From NCBI GenBank assembly GCA_034401135.1, contig JAWZSP010000001.1, positions 5,642,001 to 5,706,000 on the forward strand: DNA of 64,000 nt, given 5' to 3'. A model generated the notes under the pieces. It was not told the origin of the DNA. It saw nothing but the letters and a program-made list of their open reading frames with translations, and searched no databases. The stretch is from Volutella citrinella (Eukaryota; Ascomycota; Sordariomycetes; Hypocreales; Nectriaceae). How positions within the stretch are numbered: position 1 is the first letter of the stretch; each line of letters starts with the position of its first letter. Of the stretch, positions 47,633-59,600 are shown one piece after another. Made by a program: the position numbers and the translations under genes.

Positions 47633-50600
47633 GTTCCTCTGTATTGTTGCGCCGGCTCGGGAGCGGGTCCTCGTCTCTCGGGCGTGTCGAGATATTGACT
47701 GTGTCAGCCAGGGTCCTGCTCCCCTTGAAGATATCGAGGGCTGCTGTCTCCCACAGCTGTAACAGCCAATAATTAGCTCTATCTGTCTACAAGGAGCTGC
47801 ACGGACAATTCTCGGTGTGCGGGATTCGAGGCCGGTCGACGACAGGATTCGTACACCTTGGCCCGGCCGCTTACCACGGCGTCTGATGAAGCGATAAGCT
47901 GCTCATGGCCCATCATGGACTCGAAATAAGCACCCAAGCACCATACCGACTCTAGTGAGCGGCAGAGGATGGAGGCGTGCCTCGTCGCAAACTCTCCCCT
48001 GGTATCCCTGCCCACCCTGCCATATGGTGTGGAGCAGGCTGAACGCCACGGATGGGGTAGACCAGGGTGCCTGCTGTGGGCGATTGGAGACGGTGGCCGG
48101 GCCCCATGCCGCATGGGCATCCCCTCACCTTGACCTCTTTCTCACCTCGAGGGATCCTGGTCTAATTATGGCCCGCTGCTTACAGGCCCTTGGCTCAAGC
48201 GATGCCCAGCGCAATCGTGCTGGTAGGAATGGGATTTTATATCACATCTCCGTGAAGACGCTCCACTGCTGCTACGTAAACGGCGGGTGTTGAATGGCGG
48301 GCTCTTGGCGGCAATAGATCCGGCGCTGGGGGTTAAGCAGCCCCGGTGGTTCGACGGTTGCTAAATGTTGGCGCCGATTGATGACGCTGGGCGTCCCCAG
48401 TAGCCTGACGTCATAATCAACCCAACTAACCCACCTGCCTCTTTGGGCCGAGGATGTCAGCAATAGCAGATACGCACCTGGTGGAGGGGGAGAATGCGGC
48501 GAAACGCAACGGTAGCAGTACCTCACACTGGACGAGTGGTAGCGAAGAGACCGCTGTACTGTACATTTCTCTCCAAAATTGCCCCTTGTGCTCTAGCATC
48601 CAACCCCCTACCTCCAAACTCCAAATGCTGGACAAGAGTCCAGCTCTCCGAATGCAGCATCCCATGTCGACCGGGTTTGGCCTTGACGACCATGGTGGTT
48701 GCGCCCGAGATGCCCATGGATGGGTGAGACCTTACTATTCTGCTCTAGCACCTGATCAATTGCACTTCAGACCATGGCCATCTCTCCTGCTGAGGCGAGG
48801 TTCTCAGGCGATGCCGTCCCGGACGGCTGGGTCGCCAATGTGAATCGTATGGAATCCTACAGGATGAGTGCCGAAATGCTGCTGCCTTGGACTGCGGCAC
48901 CCAAAGTGCGACGCTGGCTGCGCAAACAAAGTACCACCTGATTTAATCAATGGCACTCGTTACATTGGGTACACGGACATGCCACGCTGACAAGGACCAC
49001 AAACAGCCGGCGCGGCACTCCTTCAGCCCCGCGAGTCAGCAAATCGTGGCTTGGGACTGGCTGTCGCGTGCCCTCCCTTCATGCAACACAGGCACTCCGC
49101 CACTGATGCGTCCCGCAGCCTCAAGTAATTGCCAAGTACGGCGACTCCCTCCCCGGGGTGATTTGCGTCGCAGGAACCTTTGGAGGCTTCTCCCGCCCTT
49201 CGATTCCTTCGATTCCTATCGATTGCATTGCTTGGAAGGGAGCCCATGGCGCGCCGCCAAGATGAGATCCGCCGTGCCAATGCGGTGGCTGTAGATGCAT
49301 CATGTAACTGTATGTATGTGCTGTATCCGCATTCCCGGCGGAGCTGCCCTCGACGCCTTCGTACTTGCCTACAATGGCAGCAAGGCCGCGCCTGCCTCAA
49401 CTTCTGGCTGCTGGGAGCCCGGTCAGCATATCCCACTGAAAATCTGTCGCCCAGCTCCCTCTGCAGCCCATCAGCCGCCTCCTGCCTCTTCCATGCTTCC
49501 ATTGCCAGAGCTTCCCCAAAACGCCTTCGTCCTAGCCCTGGGAATCACATCAATAAACCCTGTGACCTTGACCCAGCATGGCTGTGGCGTCGTTTATTTT
49601 ACGTTTCCTCCGACATGCTGGTCCTCGAAACGCCTATTAGCACCGACGAGGTTGACGGCTGAGCCAATCGCAGCCGCAATCGTCAACCATTGAAGAGCAG
49701 CTTCCCATCACGCGTTGCTGTGCTTACCATGCGGTGGCTGCTGAGGTGCCGCACTAACCGCTGTCGGCAGGATTCAACATCGATATGCTCAATGTGGGGT
49801 CCTGCACCGGCCGCAAGCGTCGAGGTGAAGGATGTGGTTACGGTTTACTGCTCCTAGACATCCGTTGCCGAAGAGCATCATCTCAAGAGTGATAACCAAG
49901 AATGAACTCACATGGCCTAGCTGGTTGGGCCTCGCCGCCCCTTCGAGATGGATTTGTGAGCCCTGCCAAGTTGGCACGCCCATCTATCCTTCTTTCAACT
50001 CGCCCAATGTGCCCACGCCTGACAAGCAATGATAGCTGGCCACCGTCGGGATCTTTCCTACTACTAATTATGCCATGCCCCCGGCTGGAGCCCCGTAGTG
50101 GAGGATGTCGGCTTAGGGTCCTGGTTGAATTGTGGGAACCTCTCCGAGATTCACTCCCCAGGCAAGTGCTTTGGGCTGAGTGCCCACAGCGAGTTCCGCT
50201 CCAGAATGCGGGCTCCGTATCCGGGAACCATGTGTCCATACTGTATACTGGACCGCATTGCGAAGAGGCAATCGCAAGAATCAGCCACTGGTTGCCGACG
50301 ACATTCATATGCCGACAAAGTGCTCAGGCCTGCGGCTGAGATCTGGGTGTTCAACGACGCCAGCTAAGCAAGGATCATGAAGAGATGATGAGGCAACCAA
50401 GGGCGCCTGGCGCGCCTCAGACTCGATACCGCCGAGCCGGACGCTTCTGTTGAACGCCTCTTGGCTGGTGCGACATCATTTACGGACGTGACAGGGCCCC
50501 AGTTCCGTCCCAGAATGCATGGCCCCTGTACGTTGCGTGGATGCCTACACTTAGCTCCGCTTCCTGGGTCTCAGGAAGCCAAGCAAAAGCCTTCGGTACT

Positions 50601-52496
50601 AGCAGGTTAGAGCCCACCAACCGTCGCCGTCCAACACGGGCACCAGTTTGCGCACACAATCTTAGACGGGCCCACAGAACGGAATTTTCTGCATCGCCCC
50701 ATGGTTCTGACTGGCGACATCCTGGGCTAGTGGCCGTCTCCGTCAACGCAGGGTCCGCTAGCGCTGGTCCCCGTCATTTACGGCTTGGCTGGCTGTCAAA
50801 GGCCTTGCATGTACCTGCGAAGTAGAGTACATTGCTCGCGCTTGTCGCCTTCTCGTCGAGCCATGGCATGGATACCATCTGGCGATACGCTGCCGCATGA
50901 ACCCTCACGTGGATGCTGGCGAAGGCAGCAGGGGGCCGCCCGGAAGGATAAGCGACGTGAGCAACATGGCCGGATCTCCCTCCTGGGACTGGTGTAGGAG
51001 AGATCCTGGCGACTCCCAGGTTGCTGATAACTGAGCGAGCCATGGAGATGGAAAGTGCATCTCATGGCAACTTGACTACCGAGGCTCCAATACCGCCATG
51101 TCAGCAGAGGTACCTGGGCGAGACGTACGATGGATGGATCCCGCCTCCCGTCCGTCATCTAATGCCTCATGTCATGTCCGTCCGCTGGATGTACTCTTCT
51201 TCAGCTCCGTACTTGGGACGGTCTCCATGCCCAAAGACGCTAAGGCTCCGCCACTCGTTCCATGGCTCGTCTTGTGTGCTCCATACATCTCCGCTTTGGC
51301 CAGGCAATAGAATGGAAATGGGAAAGCCAACGGACGGCGGCAAAATCAATATGGCCTGCAAGCTACACGTACCAAACCGTCCCGCGATGCCATTGGTACG
51401 TTTCAGACGCAGCACACCTCCGTCCCGAAACTGACCACTTAGGCCCCCATGTACCTGCCACTGGACACCCACCACAGCGGTTCCTCATCCATCATCACTC
51501 CATGTCTCTGTATCCAGCATTGCCAGGTATAGCCCCACCGCGAGCGGTTCTTGGACCAACTAGTGTACCCTCGAGTGTCCCACAAATTGCCAACAGGTCT
51601 GGTCTAGACCCTTGATTCGAGCCGTGGACACGAGCTGCGCAAGGGAATACAAGGTGGCTGCGCCATGGCCGACGAAGACCGGGCCACTGTGTGAAGCTGA
51701 CGTTTGAGTGAGGGTGGACGCAGCCTTTACCCAGGATTCGCTCTCATCTCAGTATGTAACTTATACGTACTGCGTACACATAACACTTATTACATGGCCC
51801 AAACAATAAATCCCGGGCACCTGGATCCCAACCCCATTGTTGGGCTGTGGGGGTTGACCAACAGCATGGATTCGTATTACACACAGCACGGAGCAGTCGA
51901 TCCAACTCTATCTGTCCGTGAGCGCTGCCCAAGTGAGATGGGTAATGGCCCACAAGTCCATGGCATTAGGTAAAACTAGTGCCATGTCATGAGAACCAAC
52001 TCCTGGGGGCATCATGATGAACCGATGCCATCATTTGGATCCCTTTACTGGTGATTAGGGAGTGGCACTGTGAACTCGTGGTGGTAGCATAACTGCAACG
52101 GCCAAGTAAGCCGTCGGTCGGCCAGGATTCAGATGTTGAAATGCCGTAAGCTGACAAGAAAGTGGTGAGAGACTTTGAGCAATGCCTTGCGAGCCGTTAG
52201 ATTGTTTGCATCACCGCATCTGGCCGTCTTATTGGCGGTGTATAGTCGCCACGGAACTCTGTGGCGTAGAGCATGATACAAACTTTGGTGATACTTGTTT
52301 CAACACATGAGGCTTGGGTTCAAACTAACTGCGTAAATACCTAGATTTGAAGGATCCTTTCTCTGATACACGGTTTCCCGCAAGTGAGATGGCAAGGCTG
52401 TGGAGGGTTTCGGGACTCAGCTACTTCGACTCAGCCAGAAACTCCGCAGAAGCAGGATAAAAATGCGGGGTTGAGAATCTTTCAACTATTTGGACG

Positions 52497-52655
52497 ATGG
52501 GGATACATCCAAGAATTATTGGTTTCATTCAGACGTCCACAGAAAGTAACGTCTTCAATGAGGCAAATGCCACCATTACCTCTGACACGACGGCCGAGCT
52601 AGAGAGAGTGATCAAGTCTACGCTGGAGGAGGGCCCCGAAAAGGAAACAGGGTAG
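52497..52655 (+). pseudogene. Orphan coding-like frame, possible gene remnant
   Basis: A frame open from 52461 and starting with an ATG at 52497 encodes 52 residues ending with TSDTTAELERVIKSTLEEG and a short polar tail before TAG at 52653. The composition is that of an ordinary soluble protein C-terminus (amphipathic, balanced charges), unlike the Arg/Pro-rich noise around it. No upstream exon with a good donor was found, and the region is locally lower in GC. It may be the last exon of a gene I failed to assemble or a decayed remnant. It is in a different frame from the TPR gene 395 bases downstream. Confidence 0.2.
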
Positions 52656-53049
52656 GATGGTTTCGAGAGCAATCCGCATGAGTTAAGAGTCCAGTTCTAC
52701 TCTAGTTGCTGGATTGCAGTTTTGCTCGACGCAGGTGATGCTGTCAAGGCACCGGCGTCGACGTTGCCGGGACGGGAGAAACGGGGCCGACACGGCGGCT
52801 GAGGCAGCGAAAAAAAAAACCCCCCACCACGGCGGGCTGGCAAGAGTCACACAAACACGCACAAGCGCACACACAATTAACCACTGGTGGCACAAAATCC
52901 GGAACAAGATTCCACCACGTCTCGCACTGCCCGCCGCTTCAGCTTGTACCAGCCGCGCGCGCAGACGGACAGTGAATACGCCAGCGAATACGGCATCTCC
53001 AGGGTGTGAAGCACCGACTGCGAGCAGCGGGCTGCCAAACAACTCATCC

Positions 53050-56000
53050 ATGTCTAGTGACGGGACCAGCGGTGCGGCCCTCCGCGCCGGCCGCTATGCA
53101 TCCGTCCTCCTCTCCGGGAATGTCTCGGACCCAACCCCGGCCTCGGCCCCGGTCACCGGTGGATTGATCCGGCAGTTTGCGGCGTACCTTGACTCTTCAT
53201 CTTCCACCTCGTCCACTGCGGCCCCGGCTGATGCTGTCGATGCCAACGTCGCCGAGGTGCTCGCAGTTGCCCTCGCCGCCTTCGATGCCTTCCTCCAGGT
53301 CAACGTCACCGGCCCCCTGCTGCCCAACTCAGCCGCCATCACCTCTCGAATCACAAAGGCTTGGGCCGCAGCCCAGGGTAAAGATGCTGCTTCTGTTACG
53401 CCGGACCAGTTGCAAAAGGCTTGTCTCCGTGAGCTCGAGGTCGACGGCGTCTCCCCCTATGCTCATATCCCCCATCTCGAGCTCTTCACCCTAGCCCGCT
53501 TCATCGCTACCAACGCCCTGGGCAACATCTCGTCCGACGTAGTCGAGATTCCTACCGACACCGAGGAGACCCTCAAGTACAGCGTCGCCTGGACGCGCCT
53601 TCGCATCAACGCTTGGCACTACAAGCTGTTGACGCAGCCCAGCCTCGGCCCGGGATCCAACTTTACGCGCAGCTCTCAGTGGAGCGACGTGCCGACACTG
53701 GCCACCAGGATCATGGACGGCATTGACTCCGTCAAGTCCCAGGTCATTGGTGAGGTGTGGTCGACGGACGGCGCCTGGGAGCGCGACGACAAGGTCATGT
53801 TCCTCGTCGAGGCCGCAAACACCTACATCCTGCTCGGCCGCGATGACAAGGCCCGCGAGGTCCTCAAGGAGGCCGCCCAGACTAGCGGTCTGCTTTATGC
53901 CCTCTCTGGTGCGCTGGGAAAGCGAACGCAGTGGCAAGAGAAGAGCGTCAGCCAGCTGATCGTCCTGGCCAAGAGCGCGACGGATGGCGCTGCCCCGGCT
54001 GCCGGGGACGATGAGGACGAGGTCAGGCCCGATGCGCTGCAGCTGAACGACGACACTCTGCTAGAGAACATCGACTTCAGCTACGCCAAGGACCAGAAGC
54101 CGACCAAGACGGCTGATCTCCCGGCAGCACTGGCGGAGCTGACCCCCGATGACCAGCCCCAGCTGTCGCCCCTGGACCAAATCATCCTCCTCACCGAGGC
54201 TACCATCAAGGATGCCTTCTCGCCCGCCGACAAGCTCACATCCACCGAGATCCTGCCGTATGCTGCGCGCGTCATCGGCGACAAGTCGACAAACTGGCAG
54301 ATCTACACCCAGGCGCTGCTCGTCCGCTCGCGCATCGAGCTTCACCGCAGCCGCACCGTCGAGCGCGGCGTCCTCCAGCTCCAGGCCGTGGCCGACCAGG
54401 TCCTGACCGACACCACAGCCGAGGCCGAGAAGCCTGCGGAAGCCACCGAGGAATCGGCCAATGCAGCGGAGGAGACGCCCACCATCCAGGTCGTCACCCC
54501 AGAGGAGACTGTCGTGCCCCAGCAGCCCAAGGCCACCACATTCCTCCCCGCGCCTAAGGCTACCGAGTCAGCGCCGGCACAAGTGCGTCTGCAGTACATC
54601 CATGCCCTGTCGTCCCCTCCACGCTGGCACCTCGAGTCTGAGCTTGCCTACGCCTGGGCCGGCGTCGGCTCCCTGGCCTCGGCGCTCGAGATCTTCAAGC
54701 GCCTGCGTCTGTGGGCCGAGGTGGCACTGTGTCTTGCTAGCAGCGCTGCCGTCGATGACGAAGACGGCCGGGGCAGCGGTGGCGAGGACAAGGCTCGAGG
54801 AATCATCCGCTGGCGTCTGTTCCACCGCACCGGCCAGACATCTCCCGCGGACGCCGACGACGAGAATATCGGCGAAGATGTGACGGTGCTGCGATCCGCC
54901 GACTTCTCCGGCCCCGAACGTGATCCTCCGCCCGCCAACGCACCGCGCCTGTACTGCATCCTCGGCGACATCGACAACGAGCCGTCTTACTACGAGCGTG
55001 CGTGGACTATCTCCAAGCAGCGCTACTCACGCGCCCAGAAGTCGCTGGCCGAGCACTACACCGGGAAGAAGGAGTGGGAAAAGGCCCGCGAGGCCTACAT
55101 GAAGGCCACCGCCGTCAACCGCCTCAGCCCTGACATGTGGAGCCGCCTGGGCGACATCAACCTGCGGCTCGCGCGATTCGACGACGCTGCTCAGGCCTTC
55201 AGCCGGTCCATCGGCTGTGCAAACGACACTGACGGCGGCGAGGATGCCCGAACATGGAGCAACCTAGGAAGTGCCCTGTGGAGTCTGTACATGGAGGTCA
55301 TGGCGGACAAGAAGAACCAGGGCCCTGAGGATGAGCGCAAGAAGGCTCCCGCCGAGGACGATGAGGAAGAAGAGCTGGACGCCGCCGCCGCTGCTTCATA
55401 CAAGGATAACGACGAGGAAGACGATAAGTTCTCCCGCCGAGACCCGGCTGCGCTGCTGGCCCAGTCGCTCGCGGCGTACAAGAAGGGTGCGTCCATCTCG
55501 CACGACAACTGGCGCATCTGGGACAACGTCGTGACGCTGGCGTCGCGCCTGCGACCCCCGGCCGTGGGAGACATGGTGCAGGCGCTCAAGCACGTGCTGC
55601 GCATCCGCAAGACCGAGGACGCGCTCGACGCCGACGTGCTGGGCGCGCTGCTGCAGGACGTGGTGCTGACCAAGGACACGACGGCGGGCACCTTCGGCGA
55701 CGAGGGTATCTACGAGCCGCCGCGCGGGTCGCCCGAGCGCCTGGTGACGCGACTGGTGGAGGAGGACGTGGTGCCGCTCATCACGCAGCGGTCGGAGCTG
55801 TGGGCGCTGGTGTCGAAGCTCCGGGCCTGGCGCCGCGACCACGCGGGTGCCGTCGAGGCGGCGGAGCGGGCGTGGCGTGCGGCCGCCGGCGGGTCTGGGT
55901 CCGGGCTGCTCCCCGGGGACGAAGGCTCGCGCGACTGGACGGCCGACGAGGGTGCATGGCGCGCCGTCGTGCAGCGGACCGACGAGCTGGTCTCGGTGTT

Positions 56001-56166
56001 GGAGAACTGGGGCCCCGACGTGCCGACCATTGGCAGCAAGTGGCGCATGAAGGCCCGCAGCGCCGTCAAAAGCATCATGAGCAAGGGCAGGGAGATGTGG
56101 GAGGGCACTGACGAGTGGCGCGTCCTCGAGGGACTGGTGGAGGGGCTCAAGGCGTCGCGGGACTGA
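53050..56166 (+). CDS. TPR protein of the Emw1/TTC27 family
   Basis: Single exon, 1038 residues from the ATG at 53050. This start was chosen because sequence upstream, though open, is low complexity. The C-terminal half carries tetratricopeptide repeats: around residues 650-760 the segments RAQKSLAEHYTGKKEWEKA, LSPDMWSRLGDINLRLARFD and ARTWSNLGSALWSLYME follow the TPR spacing, and WRIWDNVVTLASRLR (about 818-832) matches the block typical of TTC27 proteins. Two acidic insertions interrupt it (near 760-800 and in the middle). Yeast EMW1 is essential and needed for cell-wall integrity; it has been linked to the hexosamine enzyme Gfa1, and TTC27 is regarded as a co-chaperone-like scaffold. The family call rests on the TPR arrangement and overall length. 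Its 3' end faces the GYF gene 484 bases away. Confidence 0.85.
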   Translation: MSSDGTSGAALRAGRYASVLLSGNVSDPTPASAPVTGGLIRQFAAYLDSSSSTSSTAAPADAVDANVAEVLAVALAAFDAFLQVNVTGPLLPNSAAITSRITKAWAAAQGKDAASVTPDQLQKACLRELEVDGVSPYAHIPHLELFTLARFIATNALGNISSDVVEIPTDTEETLKYSVAWTRLRINAWHYKLLTQPSLGPGSNFTRSSQWSDVPTLATRIMDGIDSVKSQVIGEVWSTDGAWERDDKVMFLVEAANTYILLGRDDKAREVLKEAAQTSGLLYALSGALGKRTQWQEKSVSQLIVLAKSATDGAAPAAGDDEDEVRPDALQLNDDTLLENIDFSYAKDQKPTKTADLPAALAELTPDDQPQLSPLDQIILLTEATIKDAFSPADKLTSTEILPYAARVIGDKSTNWQIYTQALLVRSRIELHRSRTVERGVLQLQAVADQVLTDTTAEAEKPAEATEESANAAEETPTIQVVTPEETVVPQQPKATTFLPAPKATESAPAQVRLQYIHALSSPPRWHLESELAYAWAGVGSLASALEIFKRLRLWAEVALCLASSAAVDDEDGRGSGGEDKARGIIRWRLFHRTGQTSPADADDENIGEDVTVLRSADFSGPERDPPPANAPRLYCILGDIDNEPSYYERAWTISKQRYSRAQKSLAEHYTGKKEWEKAREAYMKATAVNRLSPDMWSRLGDINLRLARFDDAAQAFSRSIGCANDTDGGEDARTWSNLGSALWSLYMEVMADKKNQGPEDERKKAPAEDDEEEELDAAAAASYKDNDEEDDKFSRRDPAALLAQSLAAYKKGASISHDNWRIWDNVVTLASRLRPPAVGDMVQALKHVLRIRKTEDALDADVLGALLQDVVLTKDTTAGTFGDEGIYEPPRGSPERLVTRLVEEDVVPLITQRSELWALVSKLRAWRRDHAGAVEAAERAWRAAAGGSGSGLLPGDEGSRDWTADEGAWRAVVQRTDELVSVLENWGPDVPTIGSKWRMKARSAVKSIMSKGREMWEGTDEWRVLEGLVEGLKASRD

Positions 56167-56650
56167 GGCGTCATGGGACAGGGACTATGTTGTCATGAGG
56201 CATGATGGATGATGGATGATGGATGATGTCAAGGATGGGCGCATGGGTCGGACGGGGCATTGCATGGACGGAAAATAAAACAGACAGTGAGGAATACAAT
56301 AGAATCTACGACGATCCCGAGGATGACTCTGCTTCTCCATCAAGAGCACAGCGTCGGGACAGTGATAAGACACGACACGACACATTGTAGAGGCTAGGCC
56401 AGGCAAATTCCTAGTCAGACACGCTCATTCATGAACCAACGACACACTAGTTCTCCTAAACAATAAGCCCTCTACACTCGCTGTTCATCCCAGTCATCAC
56501 ATCGCTGCATTGCAAGTCATTCGTCGTCCAAAGACTTTTTTTTGTTTCCGCTCGAGGCGAGACAAGCATCCAAACAAACCCCCAACCCACCAGACAGTAG
56601 CCAACAATGCAAAGGACAACAGCCAACAATATGCCAAAGGACACTGCGCT
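56167..56650. other. Convergent spacer with heptamer repeat
   Basis: A 484-base spacer between the 3' ends of the TPR and GYF genes. It includes the GATGGAT repeat and AT-rich stretches suitable for transcription ends of both genes. No coding frame is supported. Confidence 0.5.
56204..56228 (+). repeat. GATGGAT heptamer repeat, 3+ copies
   Basis: Three perfect tandem copies of GATGGAT and a partial fourth, 38 bases after the TPR gene stop codon. Confidence 0.85.
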
Positions 56651-59600
56651 CTATTTCTTTCCCTTCTTGCGCCCGGGCACAACCTTGAAGCCTGCAGCTT
56701 GGATGCTGGCATCGCCTCCGGGCGGAGGCATGGCTGCGGATCCGATGACTGCGCTGCTGCCCTTCTTGGCCACCTCGCTCCAGCCACCGCCGGCCTTGGC
56801 GTCACCGGCCGGCTGCTTCTCCACGATGCCCCGCTCGGCGAGCTTCTTGCGGCGGACAAACTCCTCGGCAAAGTGGCGTCCGTCCATGGTAGTCGAGTTG
56901 GCGTAGACGGCGTCGGCGATCAGGCCGGTATCAAGGGGGAGGACATCCAGAGTGGCTTGGAAGATGGTGACTGTGGCATGTTAGCAAACTCTTCGAGGGA
57001 GGCGAACGGTTGAGGGGCAGCACAACGTACTGTCGTTAACACCAGTGATGCCGCGGGACAGCTCCCGGTTCACCCACTTGTTGAATTCCTCCATGGCCGA
57101 GTTGCCATCCGACTTACCGTTGGCGCTGGAGACGACCGGTTTCGAGACAGCCTTGATGGGGGAGGTCACGGGTTTGGCTGCAGCGCTGACGGAGCGGCTC
57201 TGCGAGGACGGGCCGGTGGGGATCTTGACCTTGCCGCCTGCACCGACGGTAGCCCATCCGGCACCAGGAGGGGGCGCGGTGGCAGCAGCAGAAGGGGGAA
57301 TGGCGCCTAGAGGAGCCTGGCCAGGCTTGCCGGCGAGATTGGCATAGCTCTTGGAGCTACCGGTGGGCGTAACCGTCTGGCTGAGAGACTCCTTGGCCTT
57401 CTGCTTGCGGAGCTCCTCCTCGCGCTGGATCTCAGCGAGAGTCTTGGTCTTGGAGTTGGACGGGGCAGGTCCGGCAGCGACAATGGGGTTCTTGGGCGCG
57501 CCAGGCTTGATCCACGGGCTACCGGTCGGGGCGGGAGAGCCGTGGCCCCAAGTGCTGGTGGCAGGGAGCGACACGTTGCTGGCGGCCGCAGCCTTTTCAC
57601 GTTCACGCTGAGCGGCAGCCTCCTGTTCCAGGACGGCGCGTCGTAGGGCAGCGGCGGCCTCCTCAGCCTTAGCCGCCTTGCGGGCTTCCGCCTCCTGAAT
57701 CTCCTTCAGGCTGGGACCCCTGTGCGCCTCAGTGGAGGGATCCTTGGCCCAGGGTGCCAGAGGCGGCGGCTGGGTGTTGACGGACGCGATCGTATCGGGT
57801 GTGCCAGTTTGCGAGCGGCTGTACTGGTCGGGGAGGTTGGATCGAACTCGCTGGGCGGTAGGGGCCGGGAGGGGGGTTCCGGTAGGAGGGGGGAACGGCA
57901 TGGGCATGCCCGGCTCCATACTTTGAACCACGGAGGCGGCAGCAGCAGCGGCAGCCTGGGTCTTCTGGACCTGTTGGGTCAAAGACAAGGCGTCCTCGGC
58001 CGCCTTCCTCTTAGCTGCTCTGGCGGCTCGGCCGGACAGGATGGGTTGCTCGAGTGGCTGTTCAGCCTCGGGCTGGGAAATGGGGACACCGGCGGACTCT
58101 TCCTCGTCGGCATCCTCGATGCTCTGGCTCTGGGCAGCAGCAGCCTGTTCGGCGTCGTGCTGGGCCCGGAGGCCCTCAAACTCCTTCAGGCGCTCCTGGA
58201 AGCCCTCTTCGTCAATCTGCAGGTCATCGGTCTCGGGAAGTCCAGATCGGAGACTAGCCTCTCCAGGGGCGCCAATGGGCTGGGGAATCCCAGCACCGGC
58301 AAGTGCTTGTCCCTGCAGACTAGCGAGCACCTGGCGCTCAGCGGACGTCAGACCGGAAATGTCCTCGTCCTGGAGAGACTCCCCGTTTCCCGACCCTCCA
58401 GGGGCGGCAGACTGGGGTCCTCCGGCTCCGTCAAAGAATCCGGAGGGGGCGCCGCCGCCAATGGGCTGGAGCTGGGGCGGCATCCCGATGGGGTTGGGAG
58501 ATGTCATGCTGCCAAAGCTGGGCTGGCTCTGGAGGCTGTGGGCGCTGGAGTGGTGCTGCAGAGATGGGCCGCCCTGCATCTGAAACTTGGACAGCGCTTG
58601 CTGGCGCATAACAAACTCGCGCTGCTGAACCATGAGATACTGTTCCTCTTGCTTACGACGCTCCAAGTTATTCTGCTCCTCGGCAGTCAGCGTGCGCCCG
58701 AAGCTGGGGAAGACGCCGCTCAGAGGAGGGATAACGCCGCCGCCAGTGCCTGTGGGCGAGAAGGGGCCCGCCTGGGTGGGCGGTCCGTGGGGGATGCCAA
58801 TCTGGGGCACCAAGAACGGCTCACGCGAGTTCCCTATGCGTCGGATGAGCTGTCCCAGGGGCTCGAATTCGGGATCCTCGACCTTCTTGACTCGGAGGTC
58901 CGGAGTGAAGAAGTTGGCCTTGTACCAGTCATTCATCTCGAGCCCAGTGAAGGGCCCCTGGACCTGACCCTGGGGGTCGAGGTACACCCATCGCATTCGG
59001 TCAGGCATGACCATCTGGCGGACTTGGGCAGATGGGGGTTCTGCGCCGCCAAACGGAAGGCCGCCGCCAACAGGAGTGAAGGACTGCGGCGTGGCAGCAG
59101 TTGCGCCGGGGTGGCCGGGCTCGGCGGTGCTGAAGATGCCGTGGGCTCGAGCAGCATCGCTGGAAGGGAAGAGCTCCTCGAAAACTCCGCGGTTGGATCG
59201 CATGGGGCTCTCAGTGTCCCGGGCTGGCATCCCAAAGTTGCCTCGTCCAATCGCGCCCAATGGGTTGCTCTGTCGAAGGTCAGGAAGGGAGTCGGAGAGG
59301 TTGTTGTCCTGCTCATGAGCCTGCATCTGAGCTTGCATGGCAGGAGGGAAAAGTGATCCCAGCTTGCTTCCGCGGCTAATGCTGCCCGTTCCAATGCCAC
59401 CAGCGCTGGCAGGGCCAAATACGTTGTTCAGGTTGGACAGGCCAGGGGACTGGAGATCGCCGATTGGACTGAACAGCGAGCTGCCGAATGCATTGCCCAG
59501 GTTCGGTCGTTCCCTATCAGGAGTGCCAACAGTCGGGGCGCCTGGAGCTGGCCAACCCGACAGGGCACCTAGAGAGGGATACCCCTTGGCCCCAACGCTA

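Larger units (their letters stand above)
45671..53049. other. Gene-free stretch of 7.4 kb
   Basis: Contains the permease promoter at its left end and the TPR-gene leader at its right end. No complete gene is supported. Noted are a CA-type repeat (46928-46944), a 16-base perfect palindrome (47617-47632) and an unassigned coding-like frame at 52461-52655. The last 310 bases before 53050 stay open in the frame of the TPR gene and contain an ATG at 52738, but encode Arg/Thr/Ala-rich sequence including an A run, so they are treated as leader. Confidence 0.45.

Noticed and set aside
57722..59356. 544-codon plus-strand frame over the GYF gene
   Set aside because: Antisense shadow of a low-complexity Gly/Pro/Gln coding region; no independent evidence.
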